Shown: one piece after another, positions 31,992 through 42,664 of the stretch
Layout: every line of letters starts with the position of its first letter
Numbering within the stretch: position 1 is the stretch's first letter
Assembly: GCA_006538405.1 (NCBI GenBank)
Contig: BJKQ01000010.1
Span: 1,984,001-2,048,000 of the forward strand
Origin: Hansfordia pulvinata
Lineage: Eukaryota; Ascomycota; Sordariomycetes; Xylariales
Length of the DNA stretch: 64,000 nt
Direction: 5' to 3'
The notes under the pieces: generated by a model
Databases searched by the model: none
The model's input: the letters and a program-made list of their open reading frames with translations, nothing else
Told to the model about the DNA's origin: nothing
Made by a program: the position numbers and the translations under genes

Positions 31992-33537
31992 TCTGGGTGT
32001 TGCGGGCGTGGTGCAGCAGGGGGACTAGTTCAGGTTGTCGACGAGGGGCGATGATGTAATGGGGTGTGTTGGAGAGAGGGGTTCCGAGGGTCGTGATGGA
32101 CGAGAGAGATGGGAGACGGCCGCGATTCAAATACTCGTCGTCGAAAGGGCGAGCAGGGGCACTGGAGACTCGGTCGTTGGGGATTTCGAGCCCGTGATTT
32201 ATCATCCTGAAGCTGGGGCCGTCGCGTCGCATCGCCAGTTTCTCTCCGCTCCGCCTGGGAAGGCTAACCGACGTCAAGGACCGCGGATGATGCAACCGCC
32301 CGGACCCGCTGCCGGCCATCACCACCACCCACCACCAGCAGACCGTGGACCCGTTCGCCACCGCGCAGCAACGCCTGCGGAACGCCTGCGGCCCGCACCC
32401 ACTCACCAGGGGGCGTCGCCCGCGGTGCGCCAATCAGCGGTGCCGCGCCGGTAGAGCCAGAGGGGCCGGCGTGCCAGGGGGCTCTGCGCCGAGTCGGGAC
32501 ACCCCTGCGCGGTGCTTTGTCGTCTCCAGCGTCCTTAATAATCAGGCGTGATGAGGTTGCTCCGGTGTCTTGGACGGAGTACCGCTTTCATCAGTCGGGC
32601 CCAAGAAGCTGGCCTCGACGGACTCAAGTTGACCCTGTCTCGCCAGCCTCCAGCGAGTCATTTCGAGCAGACCTCCGCCGCTGCTAGATGGACTCGTGTG
32701 TCGTGTCGAGTTGAGAGCTCCTATTGGCGGCTGGACTACTGCACTCGCAGCAGTCTCGTCTACAGTGCCCAATGAATGGCGGATAGGCTCGCTGCCAACA
32801 GGGCTCCATCTATGAGACCTCCGGCATCGACAGATCAAGACACCAAGACGCTGACAAGGACACGGGAGAACCATTGACCCTCCTTGCTCATGGGAGACAT
32901 GGGCGCTTCTGGCAGCGTGCACCTCGGCGTGCGCGGCGGAATGATTCACCGCACGACCCTTCGTCGCATTTTTTCGCCGGTGGAGATCCGCCCGCCCGAC
33001 AGCCGCGGGCTGGCGTGAGGGTAATGAGGCTGACAGGCCTGGACCCGGCCAGACGGAGGCTCTCGTCGAGGCGGATGAGTAAGGGATGGCATACTCGTAG
33101 AAATCGGCCGTGCCATGCAAGCCTTCCTGGGCCTCCCTCGCCACTTGGGACGGGATCCCTCGCAATTTGGAAGCATGCCCGGCAGAGAACGCGTTGCTGG
33201 GCGGTATGGTGGCTCTCCGGTACTCAGGATGGCCCAGACAAGGCCGGCATCAGCCCTGGTCGACCAAGACGCGTCTCCCGAGTCTCCATTCGGGCCTCGT
33301 CGGTCTCAGCTCTGTAGCGACGGACTTAAAAGCAGTGCTCGTAGTCTAACAGTGTGAAAATGTGCGCAGAGCGGGCTTCACGCACTGTACCAGCGTCATA
33401 GCTGCTGGCCCAAGCTAAGCTCCCCTTCTCGCTGCCCTCACCTCCCCAGCAGCAGCAACACCTTCCCCATCCATCACCACCCATTGACACTGCCCGCCCG
33501 TCCGCATCCCCCTTCCCAACCACCCGCAACCTCCGCA
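31992..33537. other. Divergent intergenic region
   Basis: About 1.5 kb between the alcohol dehydrogenase (minus) and the peroxiredoxin (plus), so it must contain both promoters. No gene or clear core element was found. Confidence 0.5.
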
Positions 33538-34225
33538 ATGGCCTTCCGCGCTCTCCGCAGCGTCCCCGCGGCGCTCCCCCGGCACGCCAACGCCGCGGGC
33601 GCGGGCGCCGCCCGTCGCCAGATGTTCCACAGCACCCCGCGCGCCTTGGTCAAGGCCGGCGACGCCGTCCCCGACCTCGAGGCCCTGCACGAGGACTCCC
33701 CCGGCAACAAGGTCAACCTGGCCCGCGAGTTCGCCAAGCGCGACGGCGTCATAGTCGGCGTCCCCGCCGCCTTCTCCGGCGCCTGCTCCCAGAAGCACGT
33801 CCCCGGCTACATGAAGCACCCCAAGCTCGCCTCGGCCGGCCAGGTGTTTGTCGTCAGCGTCAACGACGCCTTTGTGTAGGTGCCCCCCCCCCCCGGGATT
33901 CCCCCATCACCGGTCCGAGCCTCTGGCAGAGATCAAGCCCCCAGATCAAGCCACCCCCGGCTGACCCCCAGCCCGGATCAACAGCATGAAGGCCTGGGCC
34001 GACCAGCTCGACCCCACGCGCGAGTCCAACATCCGCTTCCTCGCCGACCCGGCCGGCGACTTCACAAAGGCCCTCGACCTCGGCTTCGACGCCCCGGCCA
34101 TCTTCGGCGGCATGCGCGGCAAGCGCTACGCCCTCGTCATCAAGGACGGCAAGGTCCACGAGGCCCACGTCGAGCCCGACAACACGGGCACCAGCGTCTC
34201 CCTGGCGGAGAACGTCCTCGCATGA
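33538..34225 (+). CDS. Mitochondrial 1-Cys peroxiredoxin (PRX5/AHP1 type)
   Basis: Exons: 33538-33875 and 33985-34225; 192 residues. The acceptor at 33984 was chosen over the earlier CAG at 33971 because it joins NDAFV to MKAWADQL, the expected family sequence. The first ~35 residues are Arg/Ala-rich without acids (MAFRALRSVPAALPRHANAA), a probable mitochondrial presequence. The active-site motif P-x-x-x-S-x-x-C is at residues 76-83 with peroxidatic Cys83, followed by KHVPGY. No other cysteine occurs in the predicted protein, so it should act as a 1-Cys enzyme regenerated by glutathione or another thiol. It reduces hydrogen peroxide and alkyl hydroperoxides. The intron contains a run of 12 C at 33883-33894. 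The neighbouring secreted-protein gene is convergent. Confidence 0.9.
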
Positions 34226-34637
34226 GCGAGGGGAGCGAGGGTGCGAGGAGAAAGCGACTCGGAAGTGAGGCGGAGATCCAGGCCGACGGGCTGGAGCCGA
34301 ACTGGACCTCGCCGTGTAGCCAAGACCAGTGTAGACTACATCCTGCCGCTGCGCGCCACCGTGGCCACGCAGGGCTGTCTCAATACAGACCATTTGCAAG
34401 CCAGATCTCGGCGCACAAGTAGACGGATGTAGGATCCCGACCAAGGCCTCCTCAGCCAAATGAGCCTCGTTCACCTCTCGACGGCCAGGTCCCTCCTGCT
34501 TTCGCCCAGGAGCTCAATAATGTACTGGAATAAATATGAACGGTACCATCTATGTGCAGAGCCAGTGCCGGCCCGGGGCAATATGTCCAAAGAAACGACC
34601 CCTCCCTGCTGACCCCTCACCCCTCACCCCTCGCCCC

Positions 34638-35315
34638 TCAACCCGCAACCGCAGTGCTCACCGGCGTCGCCACCGACAGCAGCCTGACCGCGTCCGTCAT
34701 GACGTGCTCCGGCAGCCCACGCCACCCGGCCGCCACCGTGGGCGAGGCCGCCGGCGCGGTGATGGCACGCTCCGAAGGCGCGGGGCAGTTGCCTGCCGCC
34801 GCCTCGACCTCGCAAAGGCGCAGCGTCCGCGCGGCCGCCGCCGCCCCGGCCAGCTTCCCGGCCGCCAGCGCGGGGCCGATCAGGCGGACCAGGCCGCCCC
34901 CGGGCCCCGCCGTGGTCGTGGTCGTGGTCGCAGCCGGCGGCGGCGGCGGCGCGGTGGGCGCGGCGCCGCCGCCGCCAGCAGCCCCCTCCGCGCCGGACGC
35001 CTTCTGCCGCCCCTCCCGGTTCAAGCAGGCCGTCCGAGTCGGGGCCCGCAGCAGCGTCGTCGAGGCCGTCGGCGTGGGGCCGAGCTGCGTGGGGCCGATG
35101 ACGACGCTGGCGCGCGCGTACGCGCCCACGTTGAGGTCGGCGGCGAAGCGGGCCTGGATGGCGCAGTCGCTCCCGCTGCCGTCGTCCTCGACCACCGCCA
35201 GCTCCCCGTTGTCGCCGTGGTCTTTCCTGCCCCCGGAGGAGCCGGGAGGGCTCGCGTTGCCCTTGGCTCTGCCGCTGATGCTTCTCTGGCTGTTGCTGCT
35301 GCTGTTCTTCTGGGC

Positions 35316-35346
<31 letters not shown>

Positions 35347-36305
35347 TCGACCACGATGATCAGGAGCTCCAGAACGTTGACGTAGACGGCGACGACGGCG
35401 CCCGCGCCGATTGTGAAGCCCAGCTCGTCGGTGCTCGCCTCGACGCCCGCCTGCACGCGCATTCGCAGGTCGGCCTTGAGCGTAGCGTTGGCCGAGTCGA
35501 TGCTCAGGGGCAGCGCGCCCGAGACCATGCCGTCGCTGTGAGCGCGTTAGCGGGGCGCTTGGCCTCGGTGGCCGACAAGAAAAAAACTCACAAGACCGAC
35601 CCCCGAACATCCCCGTCCAGCAACCCGACGTCCATGAACGCGCCCTCGGGCAGCCGGACCCAGAAGCCGCCCTGGACCTGGGTTGCGGTGCTGACACTGA
35701 AGATGACGTCGACGGCGAAGAAGACGCCCACGCTGGACCCGTTGTGCGCGACGCCGATGGGCGTGTCCGACCTGAACAGGTCGACCGACGTCCACAAGGC
35801 CGTGGTGACGCCCACGTCGAGGGCCACGTACGCCTCGACGCCGGAGAAGGCGAAGCGCAGCGCCGGGTCGTGGTCCTGCCCCTCCCCGACCAGCGACGCC
35901 GCCACCTTGCCCTTGGTCCAGCATTCGATGCACCGCAGCGACAGCGAGGTCTGGCCCGCGGGGCTCTTGAAGCGTCTGTCAGGGGTCAGCCAGGAAAGGA
36001 GAGGGATAGTGACAAGGCATGGGCGCAACTCACCCATCAAACAGCGTGTCGTTGACCCACGCGCGGTCCAGCGAAAAGTCGGCGCTCAGCCCCCTCCTCT
36101 TGTTGAGCCGGGCCGCGTCGAGCCCGCGCCGGATGAGCGAGGCCTCGGGGTTCTCTCCGGCCGCTGTGGCCGCTGTCGTCAGATCGACCAGCTCTCGCGG
36201 CTGTTCCTCTCTCAGCGGCGTTGCCCGGGCGAGCAGGGCCAACATGGCCAACGCCAGAATCGCTGCTCGCAGCAATGCCGTCATCATCGTTGTCGTCATG
36301 CTCAT
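34638..36305 (-). CDS. Secreted/GPI-type fungal protein of the CxxCxTxG family
   Basis: Exons (minus strand): 36305-36034, 35975-35592, 35535-34638; 517 residues. Introns of 58 and 56 bases have GTGAGT donors and CAG acceptors. A signal peptide is clear (LLRAAILALAMLALLARA, about residues 10-27). Exon 2 begins a beta-rich domain with CIECWTKGKVAAS, like the cysteine motif of a large uncharacterised family of fungal surface proteins. Periodic hydrophobic strands follow (YVALDVGVTTALWTSVDLF, VGVFFAVDVIFSV). Exon 3 continues the domain (LPLSIDSANATLKADLRMRV), then a nine-Ser stretch from a CTG/CAG microsatellite and a Pro/Thr/Gly-rich segment. The C-terminus is uncertain: a GTGAGC donor-like site near the stop could extend the gene. 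Function unknown, probably in the cell wall or extracellular. Confidence 0.7.
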
Positions 36306-38785
36306 GTTGGGAATGATGGCGGTCCTATCAAGCTGTGCCTAGAAGACATTGAGTGCGGGCGTTTGTCCGCGCAGAGGAGAGGTGGAAGGGGTCCAGTCGC
36401 AGTCCGTTCGCGCAGTCTTGCTACCATCGGCCTAGACAAGATGTCGTGACGGCACAGTCCGGTCCTGAGCGGCAGACCCGAACGACAGGCAGCCGCCGGG
36501 GGCGACTTATATGAGAGGGACCCCGTCAACAAGGTCGTAGACCCCGGCCCTCTCCGGACTGGCTTCTGATCGGATCTTCAGGAGAGCTCGGAGCGATGGC
36601 GGGGAAGACCAGGGGGGGGGGAGGGGGCCAACAGCTCACAGGTGGCATCACCACCATCCGTCACGCTTGACTGGGTGGAGGGTGGAGTGGGACCGAGGCC
36701 CTGAATCGTGAACCACATCACACGCATCGCTGCTCCCAATGAAGCGGTCCCCGCCGCGGCGTCGCGTGCCCTCCCGCGCGTAGTGCCTGCAGCTGGGCCC
36801 GCCGGGTTCTCGTGGCTGTGTTGGCGGCTTCAAGGACGGCATTGTCCCTTTCGACGGTCGGGTGGGATGACGGGCCTCTCCTCATGCTCGGCAATAGCCA
36901 GAACGTCTCGAGAAAGCACCCTCAAGGTTGAGCAACTGGCCCGCCTTTCCATGGCGTCACACGTCGACGCGGCAGTCTCGCGAGGCCACAATCGGCATTT
37001 CGAAGCCAAGCGTCCCTCTGCCCCCATGCTAGACCTCACCCGGGTTGGGCTGACGAGGGCGCCTCGCCTCGATGATCGCTCCATACAGCATACAGGCGCC
37101 GCCGGGGGAGCAAGGGTGCAAGCTTCGACAGAAAGGAGCCATGCTTCTGTGTTCTCTCGCCCTGGGTCTCGTGACAGCGCTCGCGCTCTAGATTCCCCTT
37201 TGCGGAAGGTGTTATCTTTCTCAAAGCGATTCTAATTCGACGGGGAGAACGTGAGCGTGTGGAACTCTGGGTCAAGCTTAAGCCTGTGGGGTTTATTGAC
37301 CACCTAGGTGGGAAGAGAGGGGCGGGCTGTGAGAATGGAGTTTAGGGGTGGCGAAAAGACGTGCCCACGATGGCCTCAACCGAAGCTAGACAGGTCCAGG
37401 TGCCAGACAGGGCCAGGTGCTAGACAGGGCTTGGCTCGCGCGAGGGGCGGGGAGAAAACAGCAGGCCAGTCGTCTTCAAGCCATCTCACCTCTTTGGCAC
37501 CATGCTCGCGTGATCGGACCGAGTGAGAAGGCGGAGACATCGATTGGGGGTTGGTCAAGCGGTTTGTAATGGGTACAATGTATCCAAGTCTATCGCGGAT
37601 TAACTTGGCCTTCGATCTGGTCATGCATTGGCCTGCGCGGAGCCGTCCCGCGTGCGTGCTGGAAAGCGAGGCCGTGACGGCATGGCCGTGGGGTCAAGGG
37701 GCAGACAGCGAGGCTTTGGGTGCATTGCGCTGATCGTGTCGCCACTTGGGCTGATCACCCCTCGTTGGGTCTTCTTCCCCCACTGCCCGCTAGGCTGGTC
37801 AGTCAGCTCTTGCCGTACGGTACTCCCCCTCCTGCCCGAGTCCATGCAGCTGGTTAGGGTAGGATCTCGTTGACTCGCGTCGCCAAAGCCTTTGATATGG
37901 GCTTTCCCCTTGCGAGCTCGACGCGGCGCGGCTGGCGGGCTGGGAGAGTAGAGGGCCTGATGACCACCGAGCCTGGAGATCGTGCCGCGCAGATGCGGCT
38001 ACTCGTTATTGCCGTGGCTTGTCATCCGAACTTCTGTCTGCCTGGCCCAAAAGAGCTGACCGACGCACGGTGGGATCCCACGTTGCAACCACGCGGGGGC
38101 AACGATGGGAGCAGTGGACGGGTCGAGTGGCGAAGCAGGGGGACACCCGTCTCGGCGTGGCGCTCGGCAGATGCCTCTGAAGGTTAATTACCACAGACTG
38201 CCGGCCCGGCCAGGACGTCATGGTCCAGAGTGGGAGGGGGCACTCACAAAGACCCTGGTTTGAATCGCACGGCGGTCAGGCTGGCGAGACCGAACGTCGA
38301 GAGTCCCCGAAGCTCGTTGCAACTATGGCCCCAAGTCCTACTGCCACCTGGAATCAGACAAAAAGGCACTGGTGGGCAGGTTGGTAGCTTGACAATATTG
38401 AAGCTTACCGAGTTAAGCCCACCATTGGCGGTAATCATCTGGAAGCTCGATGTTGAAGCTCACTGTCGAGCGCACGTTGGATAAGAGCTTGTTCATCGCT
38501 TCGATCTAACAGACATAAAGCGACCCAAGCCACATCGTCGGCCGTAAGTTACAGGATATGTAGAAATGCTCGGACCACACCTGGCCCATGCCAGCTTCGA
38601 ATAAACTCCGTGACGCCGAACCATGAAATCGAATGGCAAGGCAGCTATGATGTAATGAAAGCACACTGAGGCGGTTCGAGTCGCCTTCCATCTATTACCA
38701 GTCCTTCTCGTCGTCATGTATATACCGTAAGACGTCGGAAAAGGCGCCGCAAGAGACGTCGCTTGGGGGCTGCGGGCCTCGGGAG
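36306..38785. other. Long intergenic region, no gene supported
   Basis: About 2.5 kb between two minus-strand genes. Only short frames without motifs. Includes a G-rich run near 36611-36625. Confidence 0.45.
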
Positions 38786-40422
38786 TCACCTGGCGTTCGG
38801 GTCCTTGAGATCCACATTGAATTCCCAGCGGCCTGGGTCTGGTCAGTTTTGAACCCACAGCAAAGAGTGCACGTGGACGGCGGTCAGCACTCACCATTTG
38901 CCAGATTGTCCGCCGTGTCCTCGAGGAGAATGATCCTCCTCCCGTTGCAATACGCGGTCTTGTCCATTATATCCACCTTCAACTTGGGCTCGGACAGCTC
39001 GGCCACTGGCCTCTCAAACATCTCGGACAGGGCTTCGACGGCCATCTCGAGATCCTTCTGGTTCTGCTCAAAGATCTCCGTGAGGTTGTTGCGGGCGAGG
39101 TAGAAAGCAAAAGCATATGTCCACTTGAGCGTCTGGCGGCAGGTCTGCAGCGCCTGGGACGCCGAGTTCAGGTACTGAACCTCTATCCACGACATGCCCG
39201 AGGTCGTCTGCAGCTGCACCATCTTCTTCTCTGTGCGGACATAGACGTCGCGGTCCAGCTTGGCCGACTGCTCGTGGTTGGCGTAGCGGTTATAGTAGTG
39301 GAGGTACCGCTCGAGGGAGATGCGGGACTTGGCCTGGGCGTCGCGGGCGTCGGAGCCGCTCTTCTCCTCGAAACGGTTGCAATTGTACCAGCTCGTGCCG
39401 TGCTCGGACCAGAGCCCCATACACATCCAGCAGAACTCGTGCTTGCACTTGCGGCAGGTCATGTGGTTGCAGCCTCCGTTCTTCTCTATCGTCGAGTTGC
39501 AGCGAGGGCACTCCTTCGTGTTGGCCGATATCCAATTGGCCGTCTCGCTGTCGTCGGCGCACTTCTTGAGCCACTTCTTGACGAGCTCGCAGGGCGCGGG
39601 CTGGTGGTCGCTGAGGATGCAGCCGAAGCAGAAGCGATGCCCGCACGCGCAGTTGACGCTCGGGACGACCTTGTCGAGATCCTTCTTCTTGACGGCGCAC
39701 TCCACGGCGTTCTCGCAATCGGGGGCCGGACACCACTTGAGGACGTCCTTGTCCTCGACGTAGGTGCGGTTCAGCAGTTCCCGGTACCGGTCGGACAGGG
39801 CGTCGGTGACGAGCAGATCGAGGGAGCGCGAGTCGATGATCCGGTGGCAGTCGTCAGAGGGGCACTGAATCCGGGCAGCCTCGCCCTCCTCCCTAATCTT
39901 CTGGGTGAGATAGTGCCGGTAGCAGTCGACGCAGTAGCGGTGTCCGCATTTCATGGCGAACGACAGCAGGTCCTCGCCGTCCTCGAAGCAGATCTCGCAC
40001 ATGAACCCGGGGATGGTCTCCAGACGCGGGGCCGCGGCCGAGCTGCCGCCCAGCCCGGCAGCCTCGAGAACCTTAGAGGGGCGGTCCATGTAGTCTTCGA
40101 TCAGGCGTTCCTTGTTCCACCGGAAATGGCGCAGCATGATGGCGGCGTCCTCCTTGCGCATCTCGAGAATCATGTTGACCTCGTCTATCATGTCGTCCTG
40201 CTGGCCCTGGATGTCGGCAGGGCGGTGGACCTTGAAGGGGACGTCGAACGAGTTTTTCTTCTTGTCGAACTTTTGCGACGACATGATATCCGGGTCGTTG
40301 TCGGGGTCGTCGTCAAAGACGTCAAAGTCCTCGGCTTCGGACATGTCGCCGCCGTCCGTGTCGTCCTGCATGACGTCGTCGTCGCTGGACAGATTCGAGA
40401 GGAAGTCATCGTCGGATTCCAT
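38786..40422 (-). CDS. RBR E3 ubiquitin-protein ligase, ariadne type
   Basis: Exons (minus strand): 40422-38895 and 38832-38786, with a 62-base intron; 524 residues. The N-terminus is very acidic (residues 1-50), followed by a UBA-like segment around MILEMRKEDAAIMLRHFRWN. RING1 begins MCEICFEDGEDL (Cys142) with CGHRYCVDC. The IBR region includes WCPAPDCENAV and CACGHRFCFGC. RING2 has CPRCNSTIEKNGGCNHMTC, in which Cys318 aligns with the catalytic thioester cysteine of RBR ligases. The ariadne domain fills the C-terminal third (YNRYANHEQSAKLD, ALQTCRQTLKWTYAFAFYLA). RBR enzymes accept ubiquitin on the RING2 cysteine before passing it to substrate; ariadne members cooperate with cullin-RING ligases. 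The start at 40422 was chosen because upstream in-frame sequence is Arg/Pro/His-rich and non-conserved in appearance. Confidence 0.92.
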
Positions 40423-42664
40423 GGTGTCGGTGGCCACCGGGGTCGGCGGGGGCGGGAGCGTGTGCGTTTGTCGGGGCCGCGATGGGCGGCAGGCTCGTCC
40501 TTGTCCTTGGCCTTGTCGCTGGCGGGGACGGAGGGGTGCGGCGGGTGGATGGCCTCGGCCGCCTTGCGCTTCCTGGTGATGGGAGGAATGATGGCGGCGG
40601 GGAGAGGGGGCACCTCTGGGTTGCGGCGGGGTCTGGGGTAGCAGAAGAGTAAGTATCTGTCGAGGCAAAGTGTTGCGGTGTGCGACAGTGTTGCGTGGTG
40701 GAGGGCGATTCGAGTCACACGGACGGCCCCGCCGGGCCGGATGCCTGGAGTAGCGGTAGCGGCCGCAGCGACGGCGCAATGAAATGATGCCGGTTTCCGA
40801 AGTGGAACGGAGGCTGTGTGGGATGAGGGACGTGTCGTACGTGTCACTGGACAATACGACGGTGGAGGTGAGGAGAGGGTGTTTGCGTGAGGCTGGGGCT
40901 GAGGCTGAGGCTGGCACGGCGGAATGGAAACGTCCTGGAGCGGGCGAAGCAGGCCGGCTGGGCACGGACGGCCTGACCCGGAGGGCCGACTGTACGAGTA
41001 GAGGCCCCGGGACTACAGTAGGAAAGCAGCTTTCAGGCGAGACTCGGAGGGCGAGCGAGCATGCGGTACGCACCGCGGCCAACCGCGTTCAGCCTCGAAA
41101 TCGACGCGGCCCGAGCGCAGGGGAGACAGCAGATGAATAGCATGGAGGCGTGGCAGGGATGAGGGCAATGGAACAGGTGGAATCAATAGACGCGCCCCAG
41201 GGATCGTCGGATCCGGGGCCCGAGACTGCTCTACACGGCGCCGGACTGCATGTCGGGAAACCGTGTTCTCGTGTAGATGAGCCCGGGCGTCGGGGTGGAA
41301 GGGGAGCCATGACAAGATGAGGGCGGGACATGAGACGAATTCCGGAGGTGCGGAGGGCATCGCGAGGGGGCCGACGCAGGTTGCTTACCAAGAGAGGAAC
41401 AGAGGTGGACGCCGGCTAGGAGGCCGGGCTCGGGGGCACAGAGGTGAGGGAGAAGTGAGACGATCAGACGACAGAGGATGCAAGGCAAACGCCGAACAGA
41501 ACCATCTGCACGACTGGAGCGAGTGTGGCAGGCAGAGGAGTGAATGATGTGAGCAGGGTTGGGGATGCGAGATGGTGGTGGTGGTGGTGGTGGTGGTGGT
41601 GGCGGTTTGGCAGGTTGGGCGGGCAGTCGGACAGTTGGGCGGGCGCTGACGTCCTCGGATCATCAGCAGGACAGCACTCGCAAGGGGGGGGGCAGTGGGT
41701 AGTTTGTACAAGTGACGGCGAAGGGTGCCAGGTCGAGTCGACTTTGGGCGGACCCGCGTGGGCACGAGCCACAGCAGCCTTTAGCCAGGTACCTTCTACC
41801 GTGACGACCGCGTTGGGTAAAGACGACGAGACTTTGGCTCATTAGCGGGGCTGCCTGCTCCCGTCCGATAGGGAGGCAGACAGGCACGACAGGGCAGCCC
41901 AGGACGCAGAGGGGCACCGCACCGCGCCTGCTCTTGCTGACGCCGGCTGACGCCTGCACGGGGCAGCCACGGGGCGACACGGGGCGACACGGGGCAGCAC
42001 GGGGGTTGCACGGGGCCGCCGGCCGGCAGGACCCGCTACCTCTCGACGCACCTGTGCCTGCAGCCAATGGCTGGGTCAAGTCGGCCTCGCCGGCCATTGT
42101 GCATCCAAGCAACCAACGCTGCCGGTTTCTCAGTCGAGGGTGCTGGGTTCTGCTACGTGGGGACCGCTCTAGTCGGGGGCTTGGGATGGATCTCCAAGAT
42201 TCGTGCCGGATCGAGCCAATGACGTAATTTCTAGGGTCTTCTGGGGGTCCGGACGGCACGCGCAGCGGGCAACTCGTGTGATTTGGTATATGGGCCGCTG
42301 ATTCCATCGTCGACCTTGATCTCAGGCGCCGCCACGGCTGCACCCTGTCCACGGCGGCGGCCGAGTGCTTATCCGTGGCCTGCCACTCACTACAACACGT
42401 AGAGGCCAAACGGATGGTAATCGACTGCATTGATGTATGCGACGTTCGCAACAGGGGTATCGCATGACTGCTAAAAAGACAAGATAACTCCACACGGCGT
42501 TGAGGCCGACGCCCAGTCTCCCAAAACAATATCCTCATGAAAAATACACCATCCTCTCCCACCCAAACGCCGGTGCTATGCTGTTGCTTCACGCGAAAAT
42601 CAAACAAGATATAATGAATCCCTGGCAGTGTGGTCGGAGACGGTGCCGACTTGCCGACAGTCCG
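40423..42664. other. Intergenic, with a GGT microsatellite
   Basis: About 2.2 kb between the RBR ligase and EXO1 genes. Overlapping frames on both strands look spurious. A (GGT)n tract lies at 41573-41602, and short GGGGCGACAC repeats occur near 41970-42000. Confidence 0.45.
41573..41602. repeat. (GGT)n microsatellite
   Basis: About ten consecutive GGT triplets in intergenic DNA. Confidence 0.9.

Noticed and set aside
33971..33984. Earlier CAG acceptor (ending 33971) for the peroxiredoxin intron
   Set aside because: With the GTAGGT donor it puts the second exon out of frame. The acceptor ending 33984 joins NDAFV to MKAWADQL.
38255..38300. Possible tRNA T-arm (TGGTTTGAATC-like)
   Set aside because: No matching acceptor stem, D-arm or anticodon arm could be folded around it. 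Similar fragments near 12640, 30115, 47855 and 53225 failed in the same way.
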